From NCBI GenBank assembly GCA_027186245.1, contig CP114499.1, positions 7,693,001 through 7,757,000 of the forward strand: a DNA stretch of 64,000 bases, written 5' to 3'. Below, piece after piece: positions 52,715 through 64,000 of this stretch. The position numbers and the translations under genes are program-made. The notes beneath the pieces were generated by a model. The model made no database searches, had not been told where the DNA came from, and saw nothing but the letters and a program-made list of their open reading frames with translations. The DNA comes from Coriaria nepalensis (lineage: Eukaryota; Streptophyta; Magnoliopsida; Cucurbitales; Coriariaceae). How positions within the stretch are numbered: the first letter of the stretch is position 1; each line of letters begins with the position of its first letter.

Positions 52715-53838
52715 TGTTCTTTTTTCTTTTTAGAAAGCTCAGGGTTCGTCTTGAAGTTTAGGGCCAAGCCGTAGGGGGAGGGGAAAGGGAGGGACATGAT
52801 CAAGGGTACGTGAGAGAATATGAACTTCCATTGTTGATATCTGGATGTTGTAATAATGAAAACTAGCTTAAGTTCTATAAGCATAAATAAACATCTCGAA
52901 AAATTGTGTTGTTTCATAGTTATTTTAATAAGCATGGATTCATCATGTGTTGTCCCCATAACAAGCGATCAGAGGGACTCAAATTTCAGGTGATGTACAT
53001 GGTCCAAGCAACATCATGATGACGAAGAAGCTGATGTATAAAGGGTTTGTCCCCACCTCCATGAGATGATAGCTTCAAGCATGCCCTAATTAAGACTAGT
53101 TAAAATCTTCTTTTTCCAACAATCATAAGTTGAGTAATTTTTCCAACAATCATTAAGTCGGGTAATACCCACTTGTGGACTAAAAAGTGGAGATCAAGCT
53201 CGGCAACATTTCTTTAATGGCCCCCAGCATTTTGCTTGAGAAAAAGCTGGTCTTTATTCCCTGACAAAATGATTGCTCAGCATCACTCTCTCACGCTTGG
53301 AGCCCTTAAAATAGCTTCTTTTCTAAAGAGAGAATTCATGAGTAGTTATAGTATACAGTACTTGATCGATGTGATTCACTTACCTCACCCAAACTAGTAA
53401 CAAGCACCATATTATATACACACTTTGAATTACTTTATAGATGATATTAGGAACTAGAAAGGTCTTGTAAATTACACATGGTACAGACTAGAGAGAAGAG
53501 ACTAGCTAGAGAATATGGTTCGGGCCAATCGGCATGCAGTTCTAACTCGTAAGGACCCATTCTTTCTCATGCATGATTCCATTCTCTGTTTATTTTGTTG
53601 CTTTTTATTTCACTTTTTTTGATGCCATTCCATACCATAAAAAGGAAAAGTGATATTTTGATCCAAGAAATCCTCCTCCCTTCCTGCTAAGGATGTTTGG
53701 AGAAACATGAAAATGTAGAATTTAGCTATAGCCAGAATCGGAGTTTTAAAGAGACCCTAGAGTTAAAATGATCATTCTTTATTTTTCTTTCTTGTTTGAT
53801 TTCATACGTTATTGAGGAAAAGTAGGCAATATAATTAA

Positions 53839-53873
<35 letters not shown>

Positions 53874-54373
53874 AGTTAGTGCGCACTTAAGTCTATATTG
53901 TTCCTCGTCCTAAAAGTGCACAAAAACATAATAATTTGAACTTTGAAGTGGTTGCAGAAGTTTCTGAGACATCTTTTGGACTTCGAATTTTAAGACCGGC
54001 CGGTCAAACATGCCGACCACCATAATCTAATCATGTACTTTTAGATTAATGAATAAAAAATAATTAAAATTAAAATTAAAAGAAATAAAATTGTCACTAA
54101 TTTAGCTAATTTATATCTAATAAAAAGATAATAATGTTTTATGTAATAAGCTAAAATTATAATAATTTGTAATATATTATTAATACAAAGTCAAATTATC
54201 CATTTTAGTGTGGCCTACTCGATCCTAAGCGAGTAATAAATAAATAAATAAATAATTAATTAATTATAAATAAATCCAAGATTTCTCCTAACTCACCTAA
54301 GAATTTCTTTTTATTTATATATTTTAAATTAATTGTAATTAATATATATTTCTTTAAGAGGCGTAATTAATGA
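52715..54373. other. Intergenic region between the two neprosin copies
   Basis: No coding frame seen. It contains an AAAT repeat at 53836-53873 (about nine units), another shorter AAAT/TAAT run near 54236-54275, and AT-rich spacer. Confidence 0.5.
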
Positions 54374-54487
54374 ATGAAAGAAAACCAATATGAACACTTG
54401 GAAGAACTTTTGGAAAACCCAAAAAGAAGGTTAATTCCTTTTGCATCTCTATTCTCTACTCAAACCTCAAGCCTCAAGAAATATATA

Positions 54488-54567
54488 TTCTCTATTCTCG
54501 ATTCTCTATTCTCTATTCTCTATTCTCTATTCTCGATTCTCTATTCTCTATTCTCTATTCTCGATTC
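54488..54567 (+). repeat. TATTCTC-type heptamer repeat in the neprosin 5' leader
   Basis: About eleven copies of a seven-base unit, TATTCTC with a CGATTCTC variant, lie 110-190 bp before the chosen start codon. The array is CT-rich in the sense strand and could affect transcription or leader splicing. Confidence 0.85.
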
Positions 54568-54676
54568 TTTGTTGAAGGAGAAAAAAAAGTTTTCTCTTTT
54601 TTTGTTTTTGGGATTGTTCAGAAGCTTCAACAATGGTGGGATATTGAATCGGCTTTCTCAATCTATGTTGATAAAC

Positions 54677-56829
54677 ATGGAAGGAAGTGCACAAACTAGG
54701 AAAATATGGAGTTATTTTGATCACAGAATAGAACAAAACCAGTGTACACAAACACAGACGAGACCAGAGAATTCTTCAAACACATTTCCTAGGATTTGTG
54801 ATATCTCCCCTGTTTTTCTTCACGTTCTTCTACTCTGTCTTCTTCTTTCTTCTTCAATTTGTCCATCTGTTCATTCACTAAAAATCAATGGCGGCAAAAA
54901 TCCCGGTTCGGCCAATCAGACTTTCCGGCCCGGGGAAGAACTAAAGAAGCTGAAGATTATAAGAGCTCGTCTCAAAAACATCAACAAGCCAGCAATCAAA
55001 TCAATCCAGGCAATCCTCAACTTGCGCTTTTTCTTCAACCTCTTACTTCCCCTGTTTTTTTTTTTTTTTTTTTTTTTGCTCCTGTTTTTAACATCAAAAT
55101 CTTTATTATTATCCTTATCATATTTGCAGAGTCCAGATGGTGATGTTATAGATTGTGTTAATTCTCATGAACAAATAGCATTTGATCATCCTCTTTTGAA
55201 AGGACATAAGCCATTGGTAACTGAATTCTGACTTGAATTCATTTAAGTTTTGTACAAAATTTGCTAGAAAGTAAGATATTTTTTTTCTTCTTGTTTTTCT
55301 GTTTCTTCTTATTTGGTTAATCGCAGGATCCACCGGAGAGACCAAAGGGGTACGAAGAATCTGGTATGGAATTTCAAACAGAAGGTCCTCAGTTATGGAG
55401 TTTGTCCGGAGAATCATGTCCAGAAGGAACAATCCCAGTCAGAAGAACAACCGAAGAAGACATGCTTAGAGCTACATCTATCCAAAGATTTGGAAGAAAA
55501 TTAAGAAGACAAGTTAGAAGAGACTCAACCAGCAATGGCCATGAGGTATGTAATTCAAAAAAAAGAAAAAAGAAAAAAAACTTTGTAATGATGAAGCTTC
55601 TCTTTTCTATCATACATACTCTTAATTGAATCAACTCGGGTTAGTTATGTCTCAATTGGATAAAAGGTTTATGGAGGTCAATTATGTCAAATTATTATTT
55701 TCAAAATAATTTTTTTTTATTTATGATTTTTGTTGTTTGTTGTATACAGCATGCAGTGGGATATGGGAGTGGCAGTGAATACTACGGAGCCAAAGCGAGC
55801 ATAAATGTGTGGGGCCCAGGAGTGGCTAATCAATACGAGTTCAGCTTGTCCCAAATCTGGCTCATTTCCGGTTCTTTTAACGATGATCTCAACACCATTG
55901 AGGCTGGTTGGCAGGTTCTTTTATTCTAATTCAATTTTCAGACACTGAAATAATAATTCACTCTCTCTCTCTCTCCAAAGCATTTATCACGAATCAACCA
56001 ACTACTTCTTTCATTTTCAAATTAATCATTACTTTCTATTACGTATATATTTTTCTATTTTGCAGATTAGTCCAGAACTGTACGGTGACGGCCGGGCGAG
56101 ATTTTTCACGTACTGGACGGTAAATAATTAATTACATCATTTTTTTACCTTGGATTTTAAGAAGACACTAAAGTAACAATGATCATGACTGGTTTATCTT
56201 ATTATTAATCAAATCTTACAGACGGATGCATATCAAATGACCGGATGTTACAATTTACTTTGCTCCGGCTTTATTCAGACCAACAATAGAATCGCAATCG
56301 GAGCTGCCATATCCCCTCTTTCTTCTTATCGGGGTAGACAGTTCGACATTAGCGTATTGATTTGGAAGGTAATTAAGCTAAACGCAACCGTGATGCACTT
56401 AACAGTCAGTGATATTTGCATTTCTAATTATAACTAGTGATTTATATGTAGGATCCGAAGCATGGGAATTGGTGGTTGCAGCTCGGGTCGGGCGGTCCAG
56501 TCGGGTACTGGCCATCGTTCTTGTTCAGTCACCTTAGGGACCATGCAAGCATGGTGCAATTTGGTGGGGAAATTGTGAATACAAGGGCAAATGGATTTCA
56601 TACGGCGACGAAAATGGGCAGTGGACATTTCGCCGGCGAAGGGTTTAAGAGAGCTTCGTATTTTCGTAACTTGCAGGTTGTTGATTGGGATAACAGCTTG
56701 ATTCCTTTGTCCAACCTTAGACTTTTGGCTGATCATCCAAATTGCTACGATATTAGGGGTGGCAACAATAGGGTATGGGGAAATTACTTTTATTATGGTG
56801 GGCCCGGAAGAAATGTGAGGTGCCCCTAA
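54677..56829 (+). CDS. Neprosin-domain (DUF239/DUF4409) secreted protein, intact copy
   Basis: Member of the neprosin-propeptide plus neprosin-domain family, named after the Nepenthes prolyl endopeptidase; most plant members have no proven substrate. Seven exons, 54677-55009, 55130-55216, 55327-55545, 55750-55914, 56066-56119, 56222-56368 and 56452-56829, give 460 aa. A hydrophobic segment (VFLHVLLLCLLLSSSIC) near residue 40 looks like a signal peptide or anchor. The propeptide part has SPDGDVIDCVNSHEQIAFDH and GESCPEGTIPVRRTTEEDM; the core has YYGAKASINVW, FSLSQIWLISG, TGCYNLLCSGF and GGEIVN. Two conserved Glu are thought to be catalytic in neprosin. An ATG at 54665 is an alternative start. 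The first intron has a GC donor. The decayed copy upstream is its tandem partner. Confidence 0.88.
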
Positions 56830-57823
56830 GTTTTTTTTTTTTTTTTAAGAATATATAATTTTTCCTTCCCATTATTGTAATTTATATATTTATATTTAGA
56901 CACTATAAAACACAAATGAGAAATAGGAAGACTACAGTATCTTTTTAGGGACTATATTTTGAAACTTTCATATAAGAAATGGTATACGTATAGAGTTAAG
57001 ATGTCATTTCTATAACAGTAGTATAATATAGGAGAGGTCATGTGGACCCCACGAGAGCCAGGTCCACCGTGGCATACTGACACGGGGATTTTTATTTTTT
57101 ATTTTTATAATTTCATGTTCTGGACCACTGGAGGCAAAGTTGCTGACTCTGGGCTGCTCTTCTGGCTTCTGATAACCTCTTTAAATTGAGAACAACTGCT
57201 AACCGTAACCGAAGTTGATATGACTAGAATGCCACGTGGATGAGAATAAATATTTCATAGTAGTAGTCGGAGGATCTATAACGACAACTGCTTATTGATC
57301 TGAGAAATAATGATACCTTTGAATGAGATGCAGATTCCGAAGGGTGGGTCCATCTGGTGGGGGTTTTCATTTCATGCAAAATTCAATGATGAAAATTGAG
57401 TAGAACAAAGAATAGAGGTGGTTGATGGACTTGAATTGGAGTAAAGAAAGAGCAAAAAGAATGAAACAAAGAGCAAAAAGATTTGATGCTTGTTTCAATC
57501 TTGTTGTGGGAAAGCACAGTGTCCTATGTTGTCCCTTTCAAAGGTGGTTACTTATGTGAATGAATGTCTTGGAGAACCTATCTCAAGTATTAAGGTTACC
57601 AATTTGAATGATATGACAAACAAGAAGCTAGAAAGATATGTCGTGTTGAAATTGTTTCAAACTTTAAAAGCCATGAGGCTTTTAACATTATGCATAATTT
57701 CACTGGAAGGGGAAGAGTTTTTGGAAACTAAAACCGAACAACGGTAGGAAACGGGGTGAATGAATCAGTTCTCAAGGAAGGGTAATCAACCAAATTTAGA
57801 AATACAACCAAGCAAAAAAATAC
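56830..57823. other. Convergent intergenic region; no gene supported
   Basis: 3' flank of the neprosin gene, then ordinary DNA up to the PPR stop codon. An open frame of 85 codons at 57490-57747 has no family resemblance and I do not call it. Confidence 0.45.
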
Positions 57824-59865
57824 TCAATCCACACATATTGATTTAAGCAACTTTTGACTAACCTCGTCAACCACCACCTTCTCCATTTTCAATCTGTGAT
57901 GCATTGAAGCGCTCGTCTTGCCAGCCACATGGTATGTTCTTATCAGTGATTCAAACACATCAGCCTCCAACTTATCAGAAGACTTCTTCAAAATCTCAAT
58001 AAAACCTTCTGCCCCATCAACATCCTTCTCTTGCTCAAAATGATCCATCAAAGAGTTGATAATCTCCTCTGATGGTGGAATCCACTTCCTCCCATCTCCT
58101 CTTCCAATAGACACAGCTTTGGAAACACAATCAACTGCCAGTTTATAGTCTCCATTTCTCAGATAATAATCCAGGAAAAGTTCCCAGGTTTTGGCATTAG
58201 GCTTAGCACCTCTTCTACGAGCTCGCTCTTTAAGCTCCTCTGCCTTTTCTAGTAGACCCTCTTTTATATAAGCTTTTATAAGGGCATTTACAATCCTGAT
58301 GTCATAAGTTGTGCATCCAGACTCCAATTCTCTTAAACATTTTTCCGCACCTGGTATATCATTCAAGTTTGTGAGTACTTGAATCATATTGAGATAACTG
58401 ACATTAGCGGTTTTTGGAAAAGCCAATCGCAATGAGCGCCATACTCGATAAACTTCAACCAGCTTACCCATTCGCCCATACAATGTAATTAGAAATTGGA
58501 AAGCCAAAAGATCTTTAAAAGCATTCCTCTTTTCCAATTCTTTAAGAGCCTTCTCGGCCTTATCAAACAACTTATTATCAACATATATGGATGCTAAGTT
58601 GCTATAAGTTTTCCAATCTCCCACAACTCGTCCATCCCTCTTCATCTCGTCAATAACCCTTTCTAAACCTGAAATATCATCTACAGCAGCAAGAGCCCTC
58701 ATCCAAACATTGTATGTATAAGAATCAAACATAACATTGTTTGCTTTCATTTCTTGTATGATTGCCCGGACCTTTTCTGGCTGCCCATTCTTGGTGTATA
58801 GGGTCATAAGGCTATTATAAGGCATAGATGTCAAAGAAAGGTTAAGTTCCTTCATCTTTTCCATGAGAGCTTCTGCTTTTTCAGTCATCAATTCCTTGCA
58901 ATAACAGTTGAGAAGGGCACCGTAGCAGAGATAGGTCTTTGATGATTCAGGAAGATTAACAAAGTAATTCTCTGCGACAGAAATGCCTCTAGTTTTGGCT
59001 ACTATATCAAGGTGTATAGCATGATCGCTTACCGTCCTGTTCATTCCCCTCATATTCATAGTTTCTGAGAGCTATGACAGGGGTGAAAAATTAACATTAA
59101 TAAAATTCTAGTAATCACAACTTCGTGATAAATAGCACAAAAAAGTTTGACTACTCGAAAATGAACAAGAAGGAACCAAACTAGGAAATGTTAAAGTTGT
59201 TTGCTGCTAATTAATAGCTTTCTTGACGAACTAGAAGATGAAGATTTGATGAGCCAATCAATCCTTACATTGCAAAGACAGATTTATTCAAGTTAAAAAC
59301 AAAGAAGAGCAGTTAGAAATTGAATAGTGAAATCACACTCTCTCTTCAGCAAATTTGGCCTCTAAGAACCATATAATGCTGCACTGCAGTTTGCAAATCT
59401 CAACAATTCCAGATAAATTGAGTAAGAATTTCAAAACAATTTCTAGCTGAGATAGTCATCTAAAATTCAGACAGAATAGTCCTGGAAAACTTCTACGACA
59501 ATAAATGAGTGCTTTCGAAGCAAAGAGATCTAATTAAAAGTAACATATAAACAGAAACATCGAATCCTTCATTTGAAAAAAAAAAGAAAAAAAAAGAAGA
59601 AGCACACTGAGAATTTGTTCGATTCGGACATGGAACTGACCTTGAGAGCAGGGCCGTATAACTTCCGATCTCGAAGCTTTCTGAGCGTATCGCCGACCTC
59701 CCATTTATAAACCCGCTTGTGGCTCTTGACGAACTGATTCAGCTGCTGCCGAACTTTCACTTCCGAGCTACCTTCCTTGAAAAGATTCACATAAAGCGCA
59801 TCCTCTAGATACTTCTTCGAACGCTTCACCACGCTTTTTGAGCGACTGAATTGCTGCAGCGCCAT
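57824..59865 (-). CDS. Pentatricopeptide repeat protein, At1g60770-like (P class)
   Basis: Organelle RNA-binding-type PPR protein. Two minus-strand exons, 59865-59641 and 59071-57824, join in phase 0 to 490 aa (the Arabidopsis relative is about 491). The N-terminus MALQQFSRSKSVVKRSKKYL and the stretches YVNLFKEGSSEVKVRQQLN and KWEVGDTLRKLRDRKLYGPA are specific to this subgroup. About nine PPR motifs follow (for example MPYNSLMTLYTKNGQPEKVR and DSYTYNVWMRALAAVDDISG). No DYW or E domain is present. Short mitochondrial-type targeting is likely, with basic and Ser residues and few acids at the N-terminus. The intron of about 570 bp has gtcagt and catag signals. Site II boxes lie upstream, as for many genes of organelle function. 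The target RNA cannot be told from sequence. Confidence 0.92.
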
Positions 59866-60013
59866 TTCTTATTGATTCTCTGTGCTCTGTGCTCGACCGC
59901 AGAGATTTATCAAAACCCTACTGAGGTGTTGCTGCCAACGGCAAAGGAGAAATGGTGACGGAACACGTTTCCCACGGCGTTATGGGTCAGTAGTCTGGGT
60001 CTGGTTTCTGGTT

Positions 60014-60071
60014 TGGGCTTCGTTATTGGACCAGAAGCATTATTGGGTGGAAAAGAAATTTGGGCTGGGCT
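60014..60071. promoter_or_regulatory. Site II (TGGGCT) boxes upstream of the PPR gene
   Basis: TGGGCT occurs at 60014-60019, 60061-60066 and 60066-60071 (the last two overlap by one base), about 150-210 bp before the PPR start codon. They are candidates for TCP-factor control of this organelle-related gene. Confidence 0.5.
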
Positions 60072-60109
60072 TGATTATTAGGCCAGCTACTCCTGGTTAC
60101 ATTAAATGA

Positions 60110-61214
60110 TGAAATTTTCAATTGGGTCGACAAATTTGGGCTTTTAATTTGGTCGGCGTACAGAAGTCTATATAATACTCAATAAATAAATAAAAAAGAG
60201 AGAAAAAAAAAGGTTTGGGATTGCAAGTGTCGATAGAATTCTGAAACTTTACAAGGTGAAGAAAACAAAGTTGATTCGATGGATGACAGCACATGGAAAT
60301 CGATATGAAATAATGAACAGCACGTGCCGGAAGAGTGGACACGCTTGTCTCTACAGTGTGTGCGGCACGGTTGAATGTGATGCCTGAAGCAAACGTATGA
60401 ACTTGTGATCTCCTAACAAATAGGCCGTATTTATTACTTTGTCAATCTTGATAGAAATTCTTGAAAACGAGAAAATCTTATTATTGTGTGAATTATATTT
60501 ATATCTTATTATTATAATATGGTAATAAAAAAGAAAACACACCTGGAATTCTAATTAAAAAAAAAAAAAAAAAAAAAAAACCACAACCTGTCAAGTAGAG
60601 TGAGATTTGATGAAGAAATGAATAAAGGCATAAATGGTTGATGAAATACAGTTGAAGAAGTTGGTGACAAGAAAGCTGAGAAGTAGGGAATCTTCCAAGG
60701 AAGAAACGCCTAGAAGCCGTAGAAGTTAGGACTAGAGGAATCAGCACGAAGTTAATTCTATTATCATTTAAATAATGGTCAGCTGGATTTGATTGGATTT
60801 TTCTCCCACTAAATTGCCTTCTTCCTGTTCTTGTCTGTGGATTAATGAAATTAAACTAACTCCTGGTTTTTTTTTTTTTTTTTTAACAAGACGAGAATAT
60901 ATAATCGCAATGAAACGGGCACCCTCTATGTGCCCCCCCCCCTCCAAAAAATACAAAAAGGAAGAAGATTTCTGCTATTGATTGGTCAGGCTCACGCCTG
61001 TTGAGTATTAGAAGAGAAGGTGAGGAATGAGAAAATTGTGGGAAACCATTTGAATTACTCATTCTTTATTCTTTTTTTTTTTTTTTTGGCTTCTGAGAGA
61101 GAGAAGAGAAGGAGGTCCCCCCATATTTTTTGTTTGGCAGAAGAGTCTTCTTCTCTCTTCTTCTTCTTCTTCATTTTTTTTTTCTTTTTTTAGCGTTTTT
61201 GTGCTGCTAATCAG
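60110..61214. other. Intergenic region and lipase leader
   Basis: No coding frame is supported. It contains poly-A/T runs (about 60556-60580 and 60867-60884), a C-run near 60934, and a CT-rich stretch (61140-61195) that is probably the 5' leader of the lipase-like gene. Confidence 0.5.
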
Positions 61215-63626
61215 ATGATCAGATTGTGGGTTTTCTCGCTGCAATTTGCGGAGCTGTTTGTGAGCTCTGTGGTTCATCTGGCTTATGGGTTTTACATATT
61301 CAGCACAGCTCTGGCTGGAGATCTTTTATTGGCTATGAATCAGTATCTTCTTAAACCTTATACCAGTATTCATAACGTCAGAAAGGAGGATGGGGAGGAG
61401 GTTGTCCGAGATAAATCCGCCATTGTTGGTGATGATGATGACTTGCCTCCTATTGTTCTTGTCCATGGAATCTTTGGTTTCGGCAAAGGCGTACGTGACG
61501 ATCTCAAATTCGTCATTTTTTCTTTCATTCTATATATATATTTTTTTTTATTATTATTTTTTTTTCCTGAAATGGGTTTTGAATTTTTTTGTTTGAGTTT
61601 TATTTTCTTGAATTTACAGAGATTAGGGGGGTTATCGTATTTTGGGGGAGCAGAAAAGAAAGACAAAAGGGTTCTTGTGCCTGATTTGGGCTCTTTGACT
61701 AGCGTTTATGATAGGTGAGTCCCGCATGCCTGATTAAAGCATTCAAGCTTTTCTTTCAAGGTTCACCATGGCTTCTCTAACATTTTGTCTTCTTACTGAT
61801 ATTGATTTAGGGCTCGTGAGTTGTTCTATTATTTGAAAGGAGGGCAAGTTGATTATGGTGAAGAGCATAGCAAGGCTTGTGGCCACCCACAATTTTGGCG
61901 GATTTACGAACAAGGTTCTTATTTCATAATCTCTCCCCAATATTATTACCTGATTAGACTCTTTCCCATCTCTGTTTTCTGTGCAGAATTGTATGTATAA
62001 TGTCTACAAGGTATACCCTCAAATCATTCTGCCTAAATTTAGTACAGGTTTTTTTTTTTTTTTTTAAACCCATTTTCTCACCGTTTAAACTTCTGCTTCA
62101 AATAAGTATTTGAATTCAATTCTTTCTGTAATTGAGATGTGTAGGGCACTATCCTACATGGGATGGGGATCATCCAATCCACTTTGTAGGCCATTCAGCT
62201 GGTGCACAGGTCGTTCGTGTGCTCCAACAAATGCTTGCCGATAAGGTAAACCTTAGCAGAAACCATACTATCTAATTTAGTCTTAAAATGTATGCATTTT
62301 TTAGGGTACTCATATTTTGATTTGATTCTACTATTTTAATTAGGCATTTAAAGGGTATGAAAACACTTCAGAGAACTGGGTCTTAAGTATTACGTCCCTA
62401 TCTGGAGCTTTTAACGGAACTACCCGAACCTACCTGGATGGAATGAGGTAATTTTCCTTTTTCTCCTTCATTTTATTCATGTTACTTGTAGCCACTGTCT
62501 TCTGTGGATCAGTTTGTCTTAGTTTTGTAATTGGACTTCTAAGAGATTGGGTTTTTGTATATGTTTAGATTTAAAATTATTCTCGCGAGCTTGTTTAAAA
62601 GCTTATGAATATATTAAATTAAAACCAAATGGGGTCTACAAATAGTTAGGTAAATTGGGCCTAATTTTGTATTGTAAATTGCACATTGTATTTGAAAGCT
62701 ATATGAGTCATTCTTATGGTTTCTTCCTTTTTATAGCCCAGAAGATGGGAGAGCTATGAAACCAATGTGTCTACTGCAACTATGCCGACTAGGAGTAATA
62801 ATCTATGATTGGTTCGATATTCCCTGGTTAAAAGCCTACTACAATTTCGGGTTCGACCACTTCAACATGTCGTGGAAGAAAATCGGTGTTAAGGGCCTTA
62901 TAGATTGCCTATATGGTAATGCGGGCCCGTTTGCTTCCGCCGATTGGATCCTTCCAGACCTTACACTTCAAGGATCCATCCAATTGAACCAAAATCTCCA
63001 TACCTTCCCTAACACATACTACTTTAGTTATGCTACTAAGAGAACCCAGAAAATTTTTGGGATCACAATTCTTTCTAGCTTATTTGGAGTACACCCACTG
63101 CTCTTTATAAGAGTTCTTCAGATGAGCCAATGGCGTCACCCTCCGGATATTCCTCCGCCTTATAAAGGATACAGGTAAGTATGAATCTGATAGATTCTTC
63201 TCATTAGCGATATTATTATTTGTATTATTATTACTAATATGTAATTACACAGGGACGAGGAATGGCAAGACAATGATGGTGCATTAAACACCATATCCAT
63301 GACTCACCCACGTGTTCCGGTTGAACATCCAAACTGTTTTGTCGAGAAAGATTCAGAATGTCAATCCTTAGAACCCGGCATATGGTTAGTAGTTAGTAGT
63401 ACGTCTCGATCCTTTTGGTCTCCTAGCTAATACTTGAAATGATGCTAATGATTAAATTCATTGCAGGTATTATAAGATTGTGGAAGGCGATCATATATCG
63501 TTCATTATTAATCGGGAAAGAGCGGGAGTCCAGTTCGATCTCATCTATGACAGTATTTTTGAGCGTTGTAGAAAGCATGTTTTCAAGAAGAATCCTCAAA
63601 CCTTGCCCAACCAAGCAGTTCATTAG
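61215..63626 (+). CDS. Alpha/beta-hydrolase, lipase-like (At1g10740/At1g23330 type)
   Basis: Predicted serine hydrolase resembling bacterial-type triacylglycerol lipases; the plant substrate is not known to me. Eight exons, 61215-61490, 61620-61714, 61811-61914, 62145-62245, 62344-62447, 62737-63174, 63253-63384 and 63467-63626, join to 469 aa (Arabidopsis members are about 470). The N-terminal 35 residues are hydrophobic (AELFVSSVVHLAYGFYIFST), so a membrane anchor or signal is likely. IVLVHGIFGFGKG forms the oxyanion region and VGHSAGAQVVRVL is the GxSxG nucleophile elbow. An acid residue probably comes from the DWILPDLT region and the catalytic His from EGDHISF near the end. All introns are GT-AG and no defect is seen. 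Confidence 0.9.
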
Positions 63627-64000
63627 TTGTTTTTTCGAAAGCTGTTAGTTCACCTTTCCTTGTTTTGGGAATGAGTGAATGACGCTTAGCTTTTACATCA
63701 CACCTCTTTGGATGGTTAGATAGTACTATACTATATAGCTAGAGTTAAAAAGAAAAGATGTATCCTGGAAACTGTCATGTAGTTCATATCAAATGTCTTT
63801 TTCTTTATTATCTTCCTTTTCTTAATTTTAATTTTTTTTTAGTATATATATTAGTATGGTATGCTGGTCCAATAAAATATGGACCATAACATTCAGCGTT
63901 CTACGCTTTAACTTGAAACCCGAGTACGGGAGAATGGGAACATTAAGGCCCCAATTCCTTCTTGTTAGAATATTTATGTCGGTGTGGGACCCACCATGTT
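63627..64000. other. 3' flank of the lipase-like gene
   Basis: Probable 3' UTR and AT-rich intergenic DNA to the end of the window. No gene seen. Confidence 0.5.

Noticed and set aside
54374..54676. Upstream extension of the neprosin frame to 54374
   Set aside because: It reads through the TATTCTC repeat as leader-like sequence and does not match the family; the ATG at 54677 or 54665 precedes the hydrophobic signal.
57490..57747. Open frame of 85 codons after the neprosin gene
   Set aside because: No recognised domain and no transcript signal. It could be a fragment of a larger repeat but I cannot name one.

Overview
The window is plant nuclear DNA from a eudicot. The genes are intron-rich, the intergenic DNA is very AT-rich, and there are TA, AAT and GA microsatellites, eroded Ty1/copia pieces, and plant-only families (KNOX homeobox, CRM-domain intron-splicing factor, PPR protein, glucan water dikinase). 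A cucurbit such as Cucumis is my best guess, but only from general resemblance of the proteins; no database was searched. I see no bacterial or viral genome content, CRISPR array or clear tRNA/rRNA gene.

Layout. 0.4-3.7 kb: pyroglutamyl peptidase I (minus) and the QCR8 subunit of respiratory complex III (plus) diverge from a short promoter with site II elements. 4.5-5.6 kb: an unrecognised spliced ORF (minus). 7.4-13.1 kb: ubiquitin-S27a fusion (minus), CAF2 chloroplast group II intron splicing factor (plus), and an intronless Kelch F-box gene (plus) of the type that targets chalcone synthase. 15.9-19.0 kb: an NIK3-type LRR receptor kinase (plus, 11 coding exons). 19.7-26.6 kb: a class I KNOX gene of KNAT6/KNAT2 type (minus) with a 5 kb third intron. 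26.7-38.4 kb: a gene-poor stretch with two copia remnants flanking a shuffled nucleoredoxin pseudogene. 38.5-49.4 kb: plastid alpha-glucan water dikinase GWD1 (plus, 33 coding exons, 1471 codons by my splice model). 50.7-56.8 kb: two tandem neprosin-domain (DUF239) genes, the first decayed and the second intact. 57.8-59.9 kb: a mitochondrial-type PPR protein (minus). 61.2-63.6 kb: an alpha/beta-hydrolase lipase-like gene (plus).

The genes do not form a pathway. Their order is an old eudicot gene neighbourhood. From memory, the same families sit together on Arabidopsis chromosome 1 in two duplicated blocks: At1g10740-10760 (lipase, DUF239, GWD1) and At1g23330-23440 (lipase, DUF239, KNAT6, Kelch F-box, CAF2, S27a, pyroglutamyl peptidase). 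NIK3 (At1g60800) and the PPR (At1g60770) are neighbours in a third Arabidopsis region. Here they lie together in 64 kb, which looks like the less-reduced ancestral order.

The items most worth a second look are: the Kelch F-box gene as a likely flavonoid-control locus; the decayed neprosin copy; a GC-AG intron in the intact copy that stays open in frame; a 21-bp duplication that gives GWD1 three in-frame splice acceptors; a near-perfect hairpin in an NIK3 intron; the reordered nucleoredoxin remnant; GA and poly-G tracts in the KNOX gene; and the unrecognised spliced ORF at 4.5-5.6 kb. All exon limits come from reading splice signals and frame by eye.
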